Source: Chitinophaga silvatica (lineage in GTDB: Bacteria > Bacteroidota > Bacteroidia > Chitinophagales > Chitinophagaceae). Taken from it: DNA of 64,000 nt. Positions 7,442 to 16,494 of the stretch are shown here, one piece after another (position 1 is the first letter of the stretch; every line of letters begins with the position of its first letter). The notes beneath the pieces were generated by a model. The model ran no database searches. It saw only the letters and a program-made list of their open reading frames with translations, and was not told the DNA's origin. The stretch lies in NCBI RefSeq assembly GCF_003419895.1, contig NZ_QPMM01000002.1, positions 1 to 64,000 of the forward strand. Direction: 5' to 3'. A program made the position numbers and the translations under genes.

Positions 7442-8389
7442 TCAGAACAAGTGGTAAGCATTGCGTGGCAGGTGTGCAATGATATCATTAATGGCTCCGG
7501 GAAGCTGTGGATATTGGAATTTGAAGCCAGCCTGAAGCGCTTTTGTTGGTACTACCCATCTGCTTTTTAGGAGTAATTCTGTTTCTGTACCTATGAGTGA
7601 AGCACCCAGTCTTAACATCAATGCTGGTGCAGGCAATCCAAATAGATGGCCGGTGGCATTTCTCAATGTTTTCATAAAATCTTTATTTAAAACAGGATTG
7701 GGAGAGGTGCAGTTGAAGGTACCTTCAAGATTATTATTTTCATATAGCCATTCCATCATATTTGCTACGTCGGCAATATGCACCCAGGTGTAACGTTGTT
7801 GCCCATTTCCCTGGTAACCACCCAGGCCAAATTTGAGCAGGTTTAGATAGGGATACATAACGCCACCAGGTTGCCATCCTAACGTAATTCCCAATCTCAT
7901 GATAATTTTTCGTGTATCCGGTGCCGTGATATCAAGAAAAGTTTTCTCCCATTTTTTACAGACCTGTACGGAAAAGTCGTTCTCCATCTCGCCTGTAAAT
8001 TCGTCCATTGGCCTGTCTTCCGCATGCCGGTAAATGGTTGCACTGGCTGCATTGATCCATACTTTAGGCGGTTGTTTTAATGTTGTAAGTGCTTGTCCTA
8101 ACAGGGTAGTGGTAATTGTTCTGCTATCGAAGATCTGTTGTTTATTGGCTTCGGTATATCGGCAGTTTACGCTTTTACCGGCAAGGTTAACCAGGAGGTC
8201 GGCTCCTTCGAGTGCCTGGCTCCAGTTACCCATGGTACAACCATCCCAATGCTGGTATTTGACATTGGTTGTTTCAGTTACGGGCTGCCTGCTTATCACC
8301 GTAATTTGATTGTCTTTTTCCCAGAGTTCAACCAGGCTTCTGCCTATAAAGCCGCTGCCACCAGCGATTACAATGTTTTTGTTTTTCAT
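7442..8389 (-). CDS. TIGR01777 family NAD-dependent epimerase-like protein
   Basis: 315 aa extended short-chain dehydrogenase of the YfcH/TIGR01777 family. Seen: N-terminal NAD(P) motif AGGSGFIG near 9-16, LVNLAGKSV near 66-74, a family-typical NAASATIYRHAEDRPMDE segment in place of the usual YxxxK catalytic arrangement, and a C-terminal DUF1731-like region. Substrate unknown. The start overlaps the stop of the upstream membrane-protein gene by the four bases ATGA, so the two are translationally coupled and belong to the operon led by the GbsR-type regulator. Confidence 0.85.
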   Translation of the reverse strand: MKNKNIVIAGGSGFIGRSLVELWEKDNQITVISRQPVTETTNVKYQHWDGCTMGNWSQALEGADLLVNLAGKSVNCRYTEANKQQIFDSRTITTTLLGQALTTLKQPPKVWINAASATIYRHAEDRPMDEFTGEMENDFSVQVCKKWEKTFLDITAPDTRKIIMRLGITLGWQPGGVMYPYLNLLKFGLGGYQGNGQQRYTWVHIADVANMMEWLYENNNLEGTFNCTSPNPVLNKDFMKTLRNATGHLFGLPAPALMLRLGASLIGTETELLLKSRWVVPTKALQAGFKFQYPQLPGAINDIIAHLPRNAYHLF

Positions 8390-8772
8390 TTTGATAGAGA
8401 TTTAATTGATGAATAGAATAAATGGGTTAGCCTGATTACAGGGATAAATAGATGAAAGGCCATTAATGCGGGAAGGAGATATATAATTGACAGATATACA
8501 AATACAAAAACAGGCGGAATTGCCAAACCTAAAAGAGCAGATCCGATACATAAAGCCAGACTGGCAGCTGCCGATACCTGAAATATTTTTTCAAGTTTGA
8601 ATACCAGCTTAGGTTTATAGTGTTTGTACTGTAGTAATGAATTAAAGACCTGTAAAAGAATTAATGTTACTATTGTAAGCGCTGCTCTATTGAATATAAC
8701 TCCAATGGCCAGCAATATTTCAGATAGATCAATAATTACTGGGCTGATTCTGATTGATAATATATTTTTCAT
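8386..8772 (-). CDS. small multi-pass membrane protein
   Basis: 128 aa with about four hydrophobic helices (near 13-43, 66-88, 91-112) and a basic central loop KHYKPKLVFKLEK. No family is recognised with confidence; it resembles short DoxX-like or other four-helix inner-membrane proteins only in layout. It lies between the regulator gene and the epimerase gene and overlaps the latter by four bases. Two copies of the TTTCA-N8-TGAAA box lie directly upstream, so its expression is likely controlled by the neighbouring regulator. Confidence 0.65.
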   Translation of the reverse strand: MKNILSIRISPVIIDLSEILLAIGVIFNRAALTIVTLILLQVFNSLLQYKHYKPKLVFKLEKIFQVSAAASLALCIGSALLGLAIPPVFVFVYLSIIYLLPALMAFHLFIPVIRLTHLFYSSIKSLSK

Positions 8773-8782
8773 GTTTCTGAAT

Positions 8783-8800
8783 TTTCAGTAAAATTTGAAA
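8783..8800. promoter_or_regulatory. operator candidate TTTCA-N8-TGAAA, copy 1
   Basis: An 18-bp inverted repeat whose inner edge is 11 bp upstream of the ATG of the membrane-protein gene. The same arms and spacing occur at 8859-8876 and 9465-9482, which supports a binding site for the neighbouring GbsR/MarR-type regulator. Confidence 0.65.
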
Positions 8801-8858
8801 TTTTGAAAGAAAAAAATGCTGAATGAACTTAAGAGATAGAAGTTTTTGTGTTCAGAAT

Positions 8859-8876
8859 TTTCAGAAAATATTGAAA
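8859..8876. promoter_or_regulatory. operator candidate TTTCA-N8-TGAAA, copy 2
   Basis: Second 18-bp copy, just past the stop of the regulator gene and 87 bp upstream of the membrane-protein start. The arms are identical to the other copies and the 8-bp spacers differ, as expected of a protein-binding site rather than a copied repeat. Confidence 0.65.
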
Positions 8877-8893
8877 TATAGGGGCAAAAAAAA

Positions 8894-9400
8894 TTACTTT
8901 ATCAGCTTAATCAGGCTGCTATAGAACCAATTTTCTTCTGATTTAATAAAGGCGCTGATAGTTTTATCTGTTTGCGCAGCAAACTTGGTAATGTTGTTAA
9001 TTGAATCTTTAAAGGCTTTCATTTCCTTGTCTTTAGGATCACCTTCCGCCTGTTGTAATTGATTCAAAACTTTCATTATCGGGTCTAATTCCCGTTTCTT
9101 TCTTTCGCGGGCAATATAGGTGGCTACTTTCCAGATATCTTTTTCTGCTACGAAGAATTCTTTTCTTTCGCCAGGAATAAGAATCCGTTCTACAAGGCCC
9201 CAATTAATCAGTTCACGCACGTTCATGTTGGTATTTCCTCTGGAAATATTCAACTCTTCCATAATATCGTCTGCGCTCAATGGATCCGGCATGATCAGCA
9301 ATAACGCGTGGATCTGAGCCATAGTGCGATTAATGCCCCATTGCGCCCCGAGCGACCCCCAGGTCTGAATAAATTGTGCCTTTGCTTCTGCTAGGTTCAT
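8894..9400 (-). CDS. GbsR/MarR-type transcriptional regulator
   Basis: 168 aa DNA-binding protein. Residues about 20-95 form a winged helix: INRTMAQIHALLLIMPDPLSADDIMEELNISRGNTNMNVRELINWGLVERILIPGERKEFF, typical of the GbsR branch of MarR proteins, with the recognition helix near SRGNTNMNVRELI. The C-terminal half is helical and probably dimerises. It is the first gene of an operon with the membrane protein and the epimerase. One TTTCA-N8-TGAAA box lies 65 bp upstream of its start and two lie between it and the next gene, which suggests autoregulation as well as control of the rest of the operon. The effector is unknown. Confidence 0.85.
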   Translation of the reverse strand: MNLAEAKAQFIQTWGSLGAQWGINRTMAQIHALLLIMPDPLSADDIMEELNISRGNTNMNVRELINWGLVERILIPGERKEFFVAEKDIWKVATYIARERKKRELDPIMKVLNQLQQAEGDPKDKEMKAFKDSINNITKFAAQTDKTISAFIKSEENWFYSSLIKLIK

Positions 9401-9464
9401 TGTAGGTTGTAATTTATAGCTAAAACAATGATTATATCGCCAAATGTATATCTAGTTTTTGAAC

Positions 9465-9482
9465 TTTCAAAATATAATGAAA
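9465..9482. promoter_or_regulatory. operator candidate TTTCA-N8-TGAAA, copy 3
   Basis: Third copy of the 18-bp inverted repeat, upstream of the regulator start at 9400, in the likely promoter region of that operon. Confidence 0.65.
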
Positions 9483-9581
9483 GAAATTAACAAACACTTT
9501 ATTTAAGAGATTGACTATAAACGGAAAAGACGCCCCATTCTACCCAATGAGACGCCCTTTAATTTCCGAATTCAAACCAAC

Positions 9582-11090
9582 TTAGTAAGAATAGCCTGGG
9601 TTTTGCTTTAGGTTAGGATCTGCTTTTATATCGGCAGTCGGGATAAATAGTAATAACGAATGATCGGACCATGGTTGTTTTTGTGTTAGTGACCCTAATA
9701 CTGTAGCTGATTTTTCTGTACGTTTCAAATCAAACCACCTGTGACCCCATTCTGCAAAGAACTCTACTCTACGTTCTTTCAAAATTGCAGTCAACAGATC
9801 TTCTTTACCAGTAGCTGTTGTGCCATTGAGGCCCGCTCTGCTTCTGATGGTATTCAAATCAGTGATAGCGCCACTCAGATCTCCTGATTGTGCTTTTGCC
9901 TCTGCACTGATTAAATATAATTCTGCAAATCGCACTACTGTATAATAAGGCTTAAAAACATCATAAGTCTCCGGATCAAGTCTTGGATGCTTTACTGGCC
10001 AGGAATAAGTGATCCCATTGTAAGGCTCAATATTTGGCATTTTTAAACTCCTTATCCAATCTTTTTTCCTCAGGTCATTATTTTCAAATGATCCGGCTAG
10101 CGAAGGAGTCAGATAATAGTTAGGAATGAGGCCTATAAGAATGATGGGATCAATTTGGAAAAGCATTTCTAAATCAGCTTCAGACAACATTGATCCATCT
10201 GTCTGAGGTGACAGATAGAAGGATTCCTGCAAATACTTATCTCCGTTGGCACTAAGTTTTAATTGCCAGATGGCTTCACTGCTGTTGGCTTTGAAAACCT
10301 TGTTTGTAGCTGCTAATGTAAATTTGCCGCTGTTGATCACCACATCAGCCATGGCCAATGCATCTGCCCATCTTTTTTCATAGAGATAAAATCTTGCTAG
10401 TAATGCTGCTGCGGTATAGGAACTAGGCCTGATCTTTTCTCCCCTCGATACATCGTAATTGGCTGGTAAATGCTGATAAGCAAATAGGAGATCTTCTTCC
10501 ACTTGCTTTTTTACAAGATCAATAGCTGTTCTTGGCATAGCCGAGTGTGCTAACACATCTGTAGAAGTAACCATTGGAACATCCCCATATAAATTATAGA
10601 GATAGAAGTAACTAAATCCTCTTACCAGCCTGGCCTCTGATCTTAACTGATTTCTTGCACTATCCGAAAGTAAAACGGAGGTGGATGCAGCTTCTCCTTC
10701 AAGAATTGAATTGGCGGTATAGATTACTTTATAAGTTGGCCCCCAAAACATTCCATTTATCCATACATTAGATAAGCGAATTTTATTTGTGTATAACTCA
10801 TAGGCATCTAAATCCTGCGCTCCCATGGTAGGAATCAATTCATCTCCTATTAATCCTCCGCCTATTGTCATCATACCATTGGTCAAACAAGGTTGATCCT
10901 CATTGTAAATCATATAACTATATAATCCTGCAATGGCATTGGCTGCATTGTCGTTAGTTTTAAATACGATTTCTGGACCTACTGTATCGATTGGTGGATC
11001 TATTTCTACCAATTTCTTACAACCCGTTACAGCTATAATGATTGCTAACAGTAATGTATATACGTTATTTTTATTTTTTATTGAGTACAT
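9582..11090 (-). CDS. SusD/RagB family outer-membrane lipoprotein
   Basis: 502 aa. A lipoprotein signal peptide ends in VTGC (Cys near 24), followed by the tetratricopeptide-rich SusD fold: EARLVRGFSYFYLYNLYGDVPMVTS near 150-175 and the C-terminal VEFFAEWGHRWFDLKRTEKS near 440-460 are typical. It caps and feeds the partner SusC channel at the cell surface. The partner gene is 12 bp upstream on the same strand. No glycosidase, peptidase or other enzyme gene is adjacent, so the substrate cannot be read from context. Confidence 0.93.
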   Translation of the reverse strand: MYSIKNKNNVYTLLLAIIIAVTGCKKLVEIDPPIDTVGPEIVFKTNDNAANAIAGLYSYMIYNEDQPCLTNGMMTIGGGLIGDELIPTMGAQDLDAYELYTNKIRLSNVWINGMFWGPTYKVIYTANSILEGEAASTSVLLSDSARNQLRSEARLVRGFSYFYLYNLYGDVPMVTSTDVLAHSAMPRTAIDLVKKQVEEDLLFAYQHLPANYDVSRGEKIRPSSYTAAALLARFYLYEKRWADALAMADVVINSGKFTLAATNKVFKANSSEAIWQLKLSANGDKYLQESFYLSPQTDGSMLSEADLEMLFQIDPIILIGLIPNYYLTPSLAGSFENNDLRKKDWIRSLKMPNIEPYNGITYSWPVKHPRLDPETYDVFKPYYTVVRFAELYLISAEAKAQSGDLSGAITDLNTIRSRAGLNGTTATGKEDLLTAILKERRVEFFAEWGHRWFDLKRTEKSATVLGSLTQKQPWSDHSLLLFIPTADIKADPNLKQNPGYSY

Positions 11091-11102
11091 GACAAGAATC
11101 TT

Positions 11103-14100
11103 TTAGAAAGAAGCGTTAATACTGAAAGTAATTGCACGTGTTGGTGGCACACCACCCTGAAATCCGTTTTCAGGATCTATTCCAATAAAGTTGGTGATTA
11201 GAAAAGGATTCCTTGCATTCATACCTACTACAAGTGATGAACATTTCATCTTTTTAATAAATGCATTAGGTGCACTCCAACCCAATTGGAGGGACGTACA
11301 TCTTATTAAATTCACCATCTGATAACTGGCATCTGACTGAGCAAATTGAGCATCACCCGTTAAAGTAGGTTTGGCAATTGTAGCATCTGTTTGGCCAGGA
11401 TATGTCCATCTGTGGTTGAATGAATAATAACTCGTATTGTAGAAATTTGTATTTGGAATAGTCAGCATAGTGTTCCACATATACTTTCTGCTGAATGCAA
11501 ATTGTGTGTTTACAGACCATCTTTTGAAACTGAAAGATGTTCCAAAACCCCCGTTAAATCTAGCATTCATATCTAATGTAATAATTCTGTCGTCATCTGC
11601 CGTACCTGCTAATACTTCACTATTCACATAGATCTTACCATCTTTATTGGCATCTTCGTACATCCTCAAACCTGTTTGTGGATCTATGCCCAATGATTTA
11701 AGTACATAGTTATTGTTTAATGGATCGCCGACCTTATATACATTTTTGTATGGAGAATTTTCCAGGCCCGGATAAGAAATAAGCTTATTGTCCTGCAGAT
11801 TGAGATTTAAATTAAATGACCATCTTACATCCTTAGTTTGAACAAGTTGGGCATTGACAGCAAAATCGAATCCTGAGTTTTTAACATTAGCTGGTAGATT
11901 CGCTGTAATAGTGGTAAAACCTGTGAAAGAAGCAAGTGGATAACCAACCAGTTGGTTATTACAACGGTTGTCATAAACATCAGCAGAAAAACTGAATCTG
12001 TTAAATAATTCCCATTCAATTCCAATTTCAGACTTCTTATTTAGCTGCCAGTGAAATGATGGATTAGCTGCCAACTTTACTACATTGGGCTTTAAACCAT
12101 CATAATCACTATGATAATCGCCTGAGAAGTTACCCCATTGAGCCAGGTATTGATAATCTCCAACTCCATCACTTCCCGTTGTTCCATAGCTGGCGCGTAG
12201 CTTTAAATAATTAATGGCTTTAGGAAGAAATTTCTGTGCAAAAGATTCTTCAGTAATAATCCACCCCAGGCCCACTGCACCAAAATTCCCAAAACGATTA
12301 TTGGGTCCGAATTTGCTGCTACCATCTCTTCTGCCGCTTAGGCTTACAATGTATTTGCCTGCATAATTATAGCCAATACTTGTAAATGCGCCTGAATATT
12401 TATACTGGGCGTTACGATTAAAGGTACTTGAAGTACCGGCATTACTTAATGAATTGATATAGTCGTCAGAGCTATAGCCAGAGGATGTTATGTACAGATT
12501 TTTAGAGGAAGTACTTTGATAAGTTCCCCCAACGAGAACATTTAAATTGCCCTGACCGATTGTTGTGCTATAACTAATCTGAGGCTCTAAGTTTAAATTG
12601 ATTAACACGGAATTCCCAACATTATGTAATCCTTTCGATTCTCCTGCTGCTATATTATATGAGGATCGTGGGGATATACTTTCTGTATTGGTATTTGAAT
12701 ATGAATACCCCATTATCGCTGAAAACTCAAGACCTTTCATTAAAGTATAACCGATATTCAGATTAGAATTTAACCGGTTGCTTTTGGAGGAAGTAGTTTG
12801 TTTTAAATAATTAAATGAGGAAGTATTAATACTTGCTTGCTTTAAAACGTTCCAATTGATATTTCCCACACTGTCAAAAGGGTCAGGAAGATTTGGCGCG
12901 TAATTCCAAAGAGAGGGTACTTTGATAGAATTAGAAGAGGTAGTAGTAAAGTTCGATTGCAGAGAGGTTCTCAGTCTGTTATTCAAGCTGGTATTAGATA
13001 AACTAACCAACACATTTCCCGACTGATCTGAACCGCTTACAGTAGATAAGGATACTTCTTTGCTGTATCCACCACTAATCCTGTATGAATTGTTACCTGA
13101 TCCTCCGCTAAGCGCTAAATTGGCGGTAGTATATTTGCCGGTTCCACCGTAGAAATACCTTTGCCAGTCGGTATACCTTGTACTATCCCAAATCATTAAT
13201 TCTGGTGCATAACCCGGAGAACCCAATACCTTGGATGGTGTTACTCCTGAGTTTTGATACATCTCTCTTCTCATCTGAAGATAATCCTGGAGGTTTAGTG
13301 CGTCTGTATATCTGGCAACTTTGGTAAAACCCTCTGAAAATCCAACATCTAATTTGGATACACCTGCTCTTGCTTTTTTTGTATTTATAAGGATTACTCC
13401 ATTGGCACCACGGCTACCATAAATAGAAGTTGCTTCTGCATCCTTCAATACTGAAATAGATTCAATATCATTTACATTCAAACCAAAAAGTGGGTTTAAA
13501 CCAATATTACTACCCGATTGATCTAATCCAAATTGTACAAAAGCTTTTTTTAAAAGAGTACCTTCATAGCCACCTGTATTAAAGTTCAGAATAGTTTGAG
13601 GAACTCCGTCAATAATGATCATCGGATCACTGGAAATCTGCGCATTCAACGCATTACGACCTCTTACCTCCATTCTGAAAGGGGCACTGGGGGAGTTGTT
13701 GGCTCTTGCAATTACTAACCCGGGAACCCTTCCTTCCAATGCTTCCAATGGATTCTGAACAGGCAGGTTTTGAATATCTTTACCCGATACGGTAACGATA
13801 TTTCCGGTGCTGTAACGTTTGGTAGTAGTTCCATATGCTTTAACTACTACATTATCCAATGTATTCTCTGCCCGCATCATCACTACGTAGACAATCGGAT
13901 TTACAACCGGCTCTATCTTGGGCTTATAACCTACATAGGTAATCTGTATATTTTCTCCTCTTTCTACTCCTCTCAGCACAAAGTTTCCTTTCACATCACT
14001 AAGTGCGTTCTTTTTGGTTCTTGAAGTTGTTATGGAAGCATTTTGTAAAAAACCTCCATCTGTACTGGAAACAGTACCGGTAACAGTAAGAGTATCCACA

Positions 14101-14429
14101 GCAATTTCGGCTGTTACATCTTTAGTGCGATTACCTGCTGCCTGTACGGCTACTACCTTATCCACAACTTTGTACTGATAAGGAGATCCATCAAAGATTT
14201 TTTCCAGAGCGGTTTGCACACCGGTGTTTTTAAGTTCTACACTTACCAGTTGCTGTGAAATACGGTCTTTAGGGTACACAAAATAATACCCTGTCTGTTT
14301 TTCAATTTCCTTGCACACTTTGTCGAGTGGCATCTTGTTTACAGTTAGGTTCACTGTCTGAGCGCTTATGGCTCCAGTGGAAAATAATGCCAGGAACATC
14401 AATATGCCTGGCCGGAATCGAAGGTGCAT
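11103..14429 (-). CDS. SusC/RagA TonB-dependent receptor with STN domain
   Basis: About 1108 aa from the ATG at 14429, which gives a clean signal peptide (RPGILMFLALFSTGAISAQ); a longer frame to 14480 adds an unlikely basic N-terminus. Order: an STN (secretin/TonB N-terminal) domain near 24-95, a CarboxypepD-type beta-sandwich with VTGTVSSTDGGFLQNASI near 115-190, the plug with NPLEALEGRVPGLVI and SISVLKDAEATSIYGSRGANGVI, and the 22-strand barrel ending in ITFSINASF. STN domains normally contact an anti-sigma factor, but no FecI/FecR pair lies in the window. Co-transcribed with the SusD gene. Confidence 0.94.
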   Translation of the reverse strand: MHLRFRPGILMFLALFSTGAISAQTVNLTVNKMPLDKVCKEIEKQTGYYFVYPKDRISQQLVSVELKNTGVQTALEKIFDGSPYQYKVVDKVVAVQAAGNRTKDVTAEIAVDTLTVTGTVSSTDGGFLQNASITTSRTKKNALSDVKGNFVLRGVERGENIQITYVGYKPKIEPVVNPIVYVVMMRAENTLDNVVVKAYGTTTKRYSTGNIVTVSGKDIQNLPVQNPLEALEGRVPGLVIARANNSPSAPFRMEVRGRNALNAQISSDPMIIIDGVPQTILNFNTGGYEGTLLKKAFVQFGLDQSGSNIGLNPLFGLNVNDIESISVLKDAEATSIYGSRGANGVILINTKKARAGVSKLDVGFSEGFTKVARYTDALNLQDYLQMRREMYQNSGVTPSKVLGSPGYAPELMIWDSTRYTDWQRYFYGGTGKYTTANLALSGGSGNNSYRISGGYSKEVSLSTVSGSDQSGNVLVSLSNTSLNNRLRTSLQSNFTTTSSNSIKVPSLWNYAPNLPDPFDSVGNINWNVLKQASINTSSFNYLKQTTSSKSNRLNSNLNIGYTLMKGLEFSAIMGYSYSNTNTESISPRSSYNIAAGESKGLHNVGNSVLINLNLEPQISYSTTIGQGNLNVLVGGTYQSTSSKNLYITSSGYSSDDYINSLSNAGTSSTFNRNAQYKYSGAFTSIGYNYAGKYIVSLSGRRDGSSKFGPNNRFGNFGAVGLGWIITEESFAQKFLPKAINYLKLRASYGTTGSDGVGDYQYLAQWGNFSGDYHSDYDGLKPNVVKLAANPSFHWQLNKKSEIGIEWELFNRFSFSADVYDNRCNNQLVGYPLASFTGFTTITANLPANVKNSGFDFAVNAQLVQTKDVRWSFNLNLNLQDNKLISYPGLENSPYKNVYKVGDPLNNNYVLKSLGIDPQTGLRMYEDANKDGKIYVNSEVLAGTADDDRIITLDMNARFNGGFGTSFSFKRWSVNTQFAFSRKYMWNTMLTIPNTNFYNTSYYSFNHRWTYPGQTDATIAKPTLTGDAQFAQSDASYQMVNLIRCTSLQLGWSAPNAFIKKMKCSSLVVGMNARNPFLITNFIGIDPENGFQGGVPPTRAITFSINASF

Positions 14430-14686
14430 AGAGTTGTTTGTTTGAGTGCGTCGGCGCTTCAAAAGAAATACTAGTTGCATGTCTCGAAAACGATTTAGAT
14501 CTGTTGGCTGTTGATAACGCTACCAATCGTTGGTTTTGAATGGCGACTGTCAATGAATCGATATATCACAGGATAGAACGTGAAGCACTCAAATTTGAAC
14601 TAGTGCGATTTAGATTTTTTTTGGCAGGGGAGTTCCTTTTTTGTGAGAACACGGGTAAGGAGAGGCAATGGATGTATAAAAAACAA

Positions 14687-14727
14687 ACGAGGCTGACCAA
14701 AAACATAAAGTTTTCAATCAGCCCCGT
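14687..14727 (-). terminator. terminator after PDH E2 gene
   Basis: A 10-bp stem (14687-14696 with 14718-14727, one G-U pair on the minus strand) is followed on the minus strand by TTTGTTTTTTAT. It lies 27 bp past the stop of the E2 gene. Confidence 0.75.
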
Positions 14728-14753
14728 CTTATATAAAGTAAGTTATAAACTAA

Positions 14754-16379
14754 CTATACCAGCATGGTTACCGGATTTTCCAGGTAGCCTTTCAGTGTAG
14801 CAAGGAAACGAGCACCTACAGCACCGTCGATAGCTCTGTGGTCGCAGCTCATTGTCAACTTCATGATGTTAACAACTTTAATCTGTCCTTTTTCTACAAC
14901 TGCAGTTTCTTTAATACCACCTACAGCAAGGATTGCTGAATCCGGAGGATTAATGATAGCAGTGAATTCGTCGATACCCAGCATTCCCAGGTTGGAAACG
15001 GTGAAAGTATTACCGCTGAATTCCTGTGGTTGCAGCTTCTTATTTTTAGCTTTATCGTACAACACTTTCGCATCGGCAGCGATTTGGCTCAATGTTTTCT
15101 GATCTGCGAAACGGATAACCGGAACGATCAGACCATCTTCAATTGCCACTGCAGAACCGATATGTACGTGATGATTTTCACGGATAAAATCACCCATCCA
15201 GCTACTATTTACTTCAGGATGCTGACGCAGTGCTAAAGCGCATGCTTTAATCACCATGTCATTGAAGGAAATCTTAACAGGAGAAATTTCGTTGATAGAT
15301 TTACGAGCTTCCATTGCTTTATCCATATTCACATCTATTTTCAGATAGAAGTGTGGAGCAGTAAACTTGCTTTCGCTGAGACGCTTAGCAATTACTTTAC
15401 GCATTTGAGAAAGCGCGTGATCGGTATGGCCTTCCTGACCAGCTGGTGTGAACGCAGCGGCAGCAGGAGCTGAAGTGGAAGTAGTGGTAGCTTTAGCAGC
15501 AGGAACAAAGTTATCCACATCTGCTTTGATAATACGACCACCATCACCTGTACCGGAAACCTGGTTGATATCAATTCCTTTTTCTGCAGCCAGTTTCTTA
15601 GCTAATGGAGAAGCTTTCACTCTTCCGTCAGTGCTGGTTGCTGCAGCAGCAGGAGCTGAGGCAGGAGCGGTAGTGGTAGCAGCAGGTGCTGAAGTTGCAG
15701 CGGCGGCAGGAGCAGCAGGAGCGGCGCCTTCACCGGCAAGAATAGCATCTACGTTTGTACCAGGTTTACCAACTATTGCAATGATGCCATTTACTTTAGC
15801 AGCATCGCCTTCTTTTACACCTACATATAATAATGTACCATCGGCATATCCGATTACTTCCATGGTAGCCTTATCGGTTTCCACTTCAGCCAATACATCA
15901 TCACTCTTAACGGTGTCGCCTACTTTTTTATTCCAGGCTACTATTTTTCCTTCTGTCATAGTGTCGCTCAGGAGCGGCATTCTGATAACAGTTGCATTTT
16001 TTAGTGCTTCTTTTAAGGCAGCATCATCAGCCGGTGCAGCTGCTGGAGCAGGAGCGGCTTTTGGTGCCGGCGCAGCGGCTGCCTGTGCAGGAGCGGCAGG
16101 TGCGTCATTTTTACCTTCCAGTAAAGACTTATAATCTTCTCCTGGTTTTCCAACAATGGCAATGATATCGTTAACCTTAGCTGCTTTTCCTTTCTCTACT
16201 CCTAAATATAATAAGGTACCTTCTACATACCCCATTACTTCCATAGTAGCTTTATCTGTTTCTACTTCAGCTATAACATCGTCTGCCTTTACTGTATCGC
16301 CCACCTTTTTATGCCATTCCGCAATCACCCCTTCTGTCATCGTGTCGCTCAAAAGGGGCATTCTGATAACTTCTGCCAT
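14754..16379 (-). CDS. pdhC: pyruvate dehydrogenase E2, dihydrolipoamide acetyltransferase
   Basis: 541 aa core of the pyruvate dehydrogenase complex, transferring acetyl groups from lipoamide to CoA. Two lipoyl domains (about 1-77 and 130-205) each carry the ETDKATMEV lipoylation motif (Lys 43 and Lys 170). Two Ala/Pro-rich linkers follow them. The peripheral subunit-binding domain is at about 255-291 (ASPLAKKLAAEKGIDINQVSGTG), and the catalytic domain runs from about 310, with MSCDHRAIDGAVGARFL containing the active His and Asp. Two lipoyl domains are a common number for bacterial E2. E1 and E3 genes are not adjacent. A promoter and its palindrome lie just upstream. Confidence 0.94.
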   Translation of the reverse strand: MAEVIRMPLLSDTMTEGVIAEWHKKVGDTVKADDVIAEVETDKATMEVMGYVEGTLLYLGVEKGKAAKVNDIIAIVGKPGEDYKSLLEGKNDAPAAPAQAAAAPAPKAAPAPAAAPADDAALKEALKNATVIRMPLLSDTMTEGKIVAWNKKVGDTVKSDDVLAEVETDKATMEVIGYADGTLLYVGVKEGDAAKVNGIIAIVGKPGTNVDAILAGEGAAPAAPAAAATSAPAATTTAPASAPAAAATSTDGRVKASPLAKKLAAEKGIDINQVSGTGDGGRIIKADVDNFVPAAKATTTSTSAPAAAAFTPAGQEGHTDHALSQMRKVIAKRLSESKFTAPHFYLKIDVNMDKAMEARKSINEISPVKISFNDMVIKACALALRQHPEVNSSWMGDFIRENHHVHIGSAVAIEDGLIVPVIRFADQKTLSQIAADAKVLYDKAKNKKLQPQEFSGNTFTVSNLGMLGIDEFTAIINPPDSAILAVGGIKETAVVEKGQIKVVNIMKLTMSCDHRAIDGAVGARFLATLKGYLENPVTMLV

Positions 16380-16401
16380 AATGCTTATTCAAAATTTTGC
16401 T

Positions 16402-16433
16402 CAAACCTACAAGTTTTTGCGCAAAAACGCAAA
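16402..16433 (-). promoter_or_regulatory. promoter of PDH E2 gene with palindrome in the spacer
   Basis: On the minus strand a TTTG at 16433-16430 is followed after 20 bp by TAGGTTTG at 16409-16402, close to the Bacteroidota consensus (TTTG-N19-TAnnTTTG). The start codon is at 16379. The spacer contains a perfect 16-bp palindrome GTTTTTGCGCAAAAAC (16413-16428), well placed for a repressor that would block RNA polymerase. Confidence 0.6.
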
Positions 16434-16494
16434 GAAGGAATTGTAAACGTTTAAAAATGTATGTTGTCTGTTAATTATTTATTAGATCACTCCC

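Noticed and set aside
9530..9575. Repeated GACGCCC near the end of the first susD gene
   Set aside because: The two copies are direct repeats and do not form a stem; no T run follows, so no terminator is called.
15448..16134. 228-codon Ala/Val/Ser-rich open frame opposite the PDH E2 gene
   Set aside because: It runs antisense to the lipoyl domains and Ala/Pro linkers of E2, which have convincing domains; its composition is an echo of those repeats.
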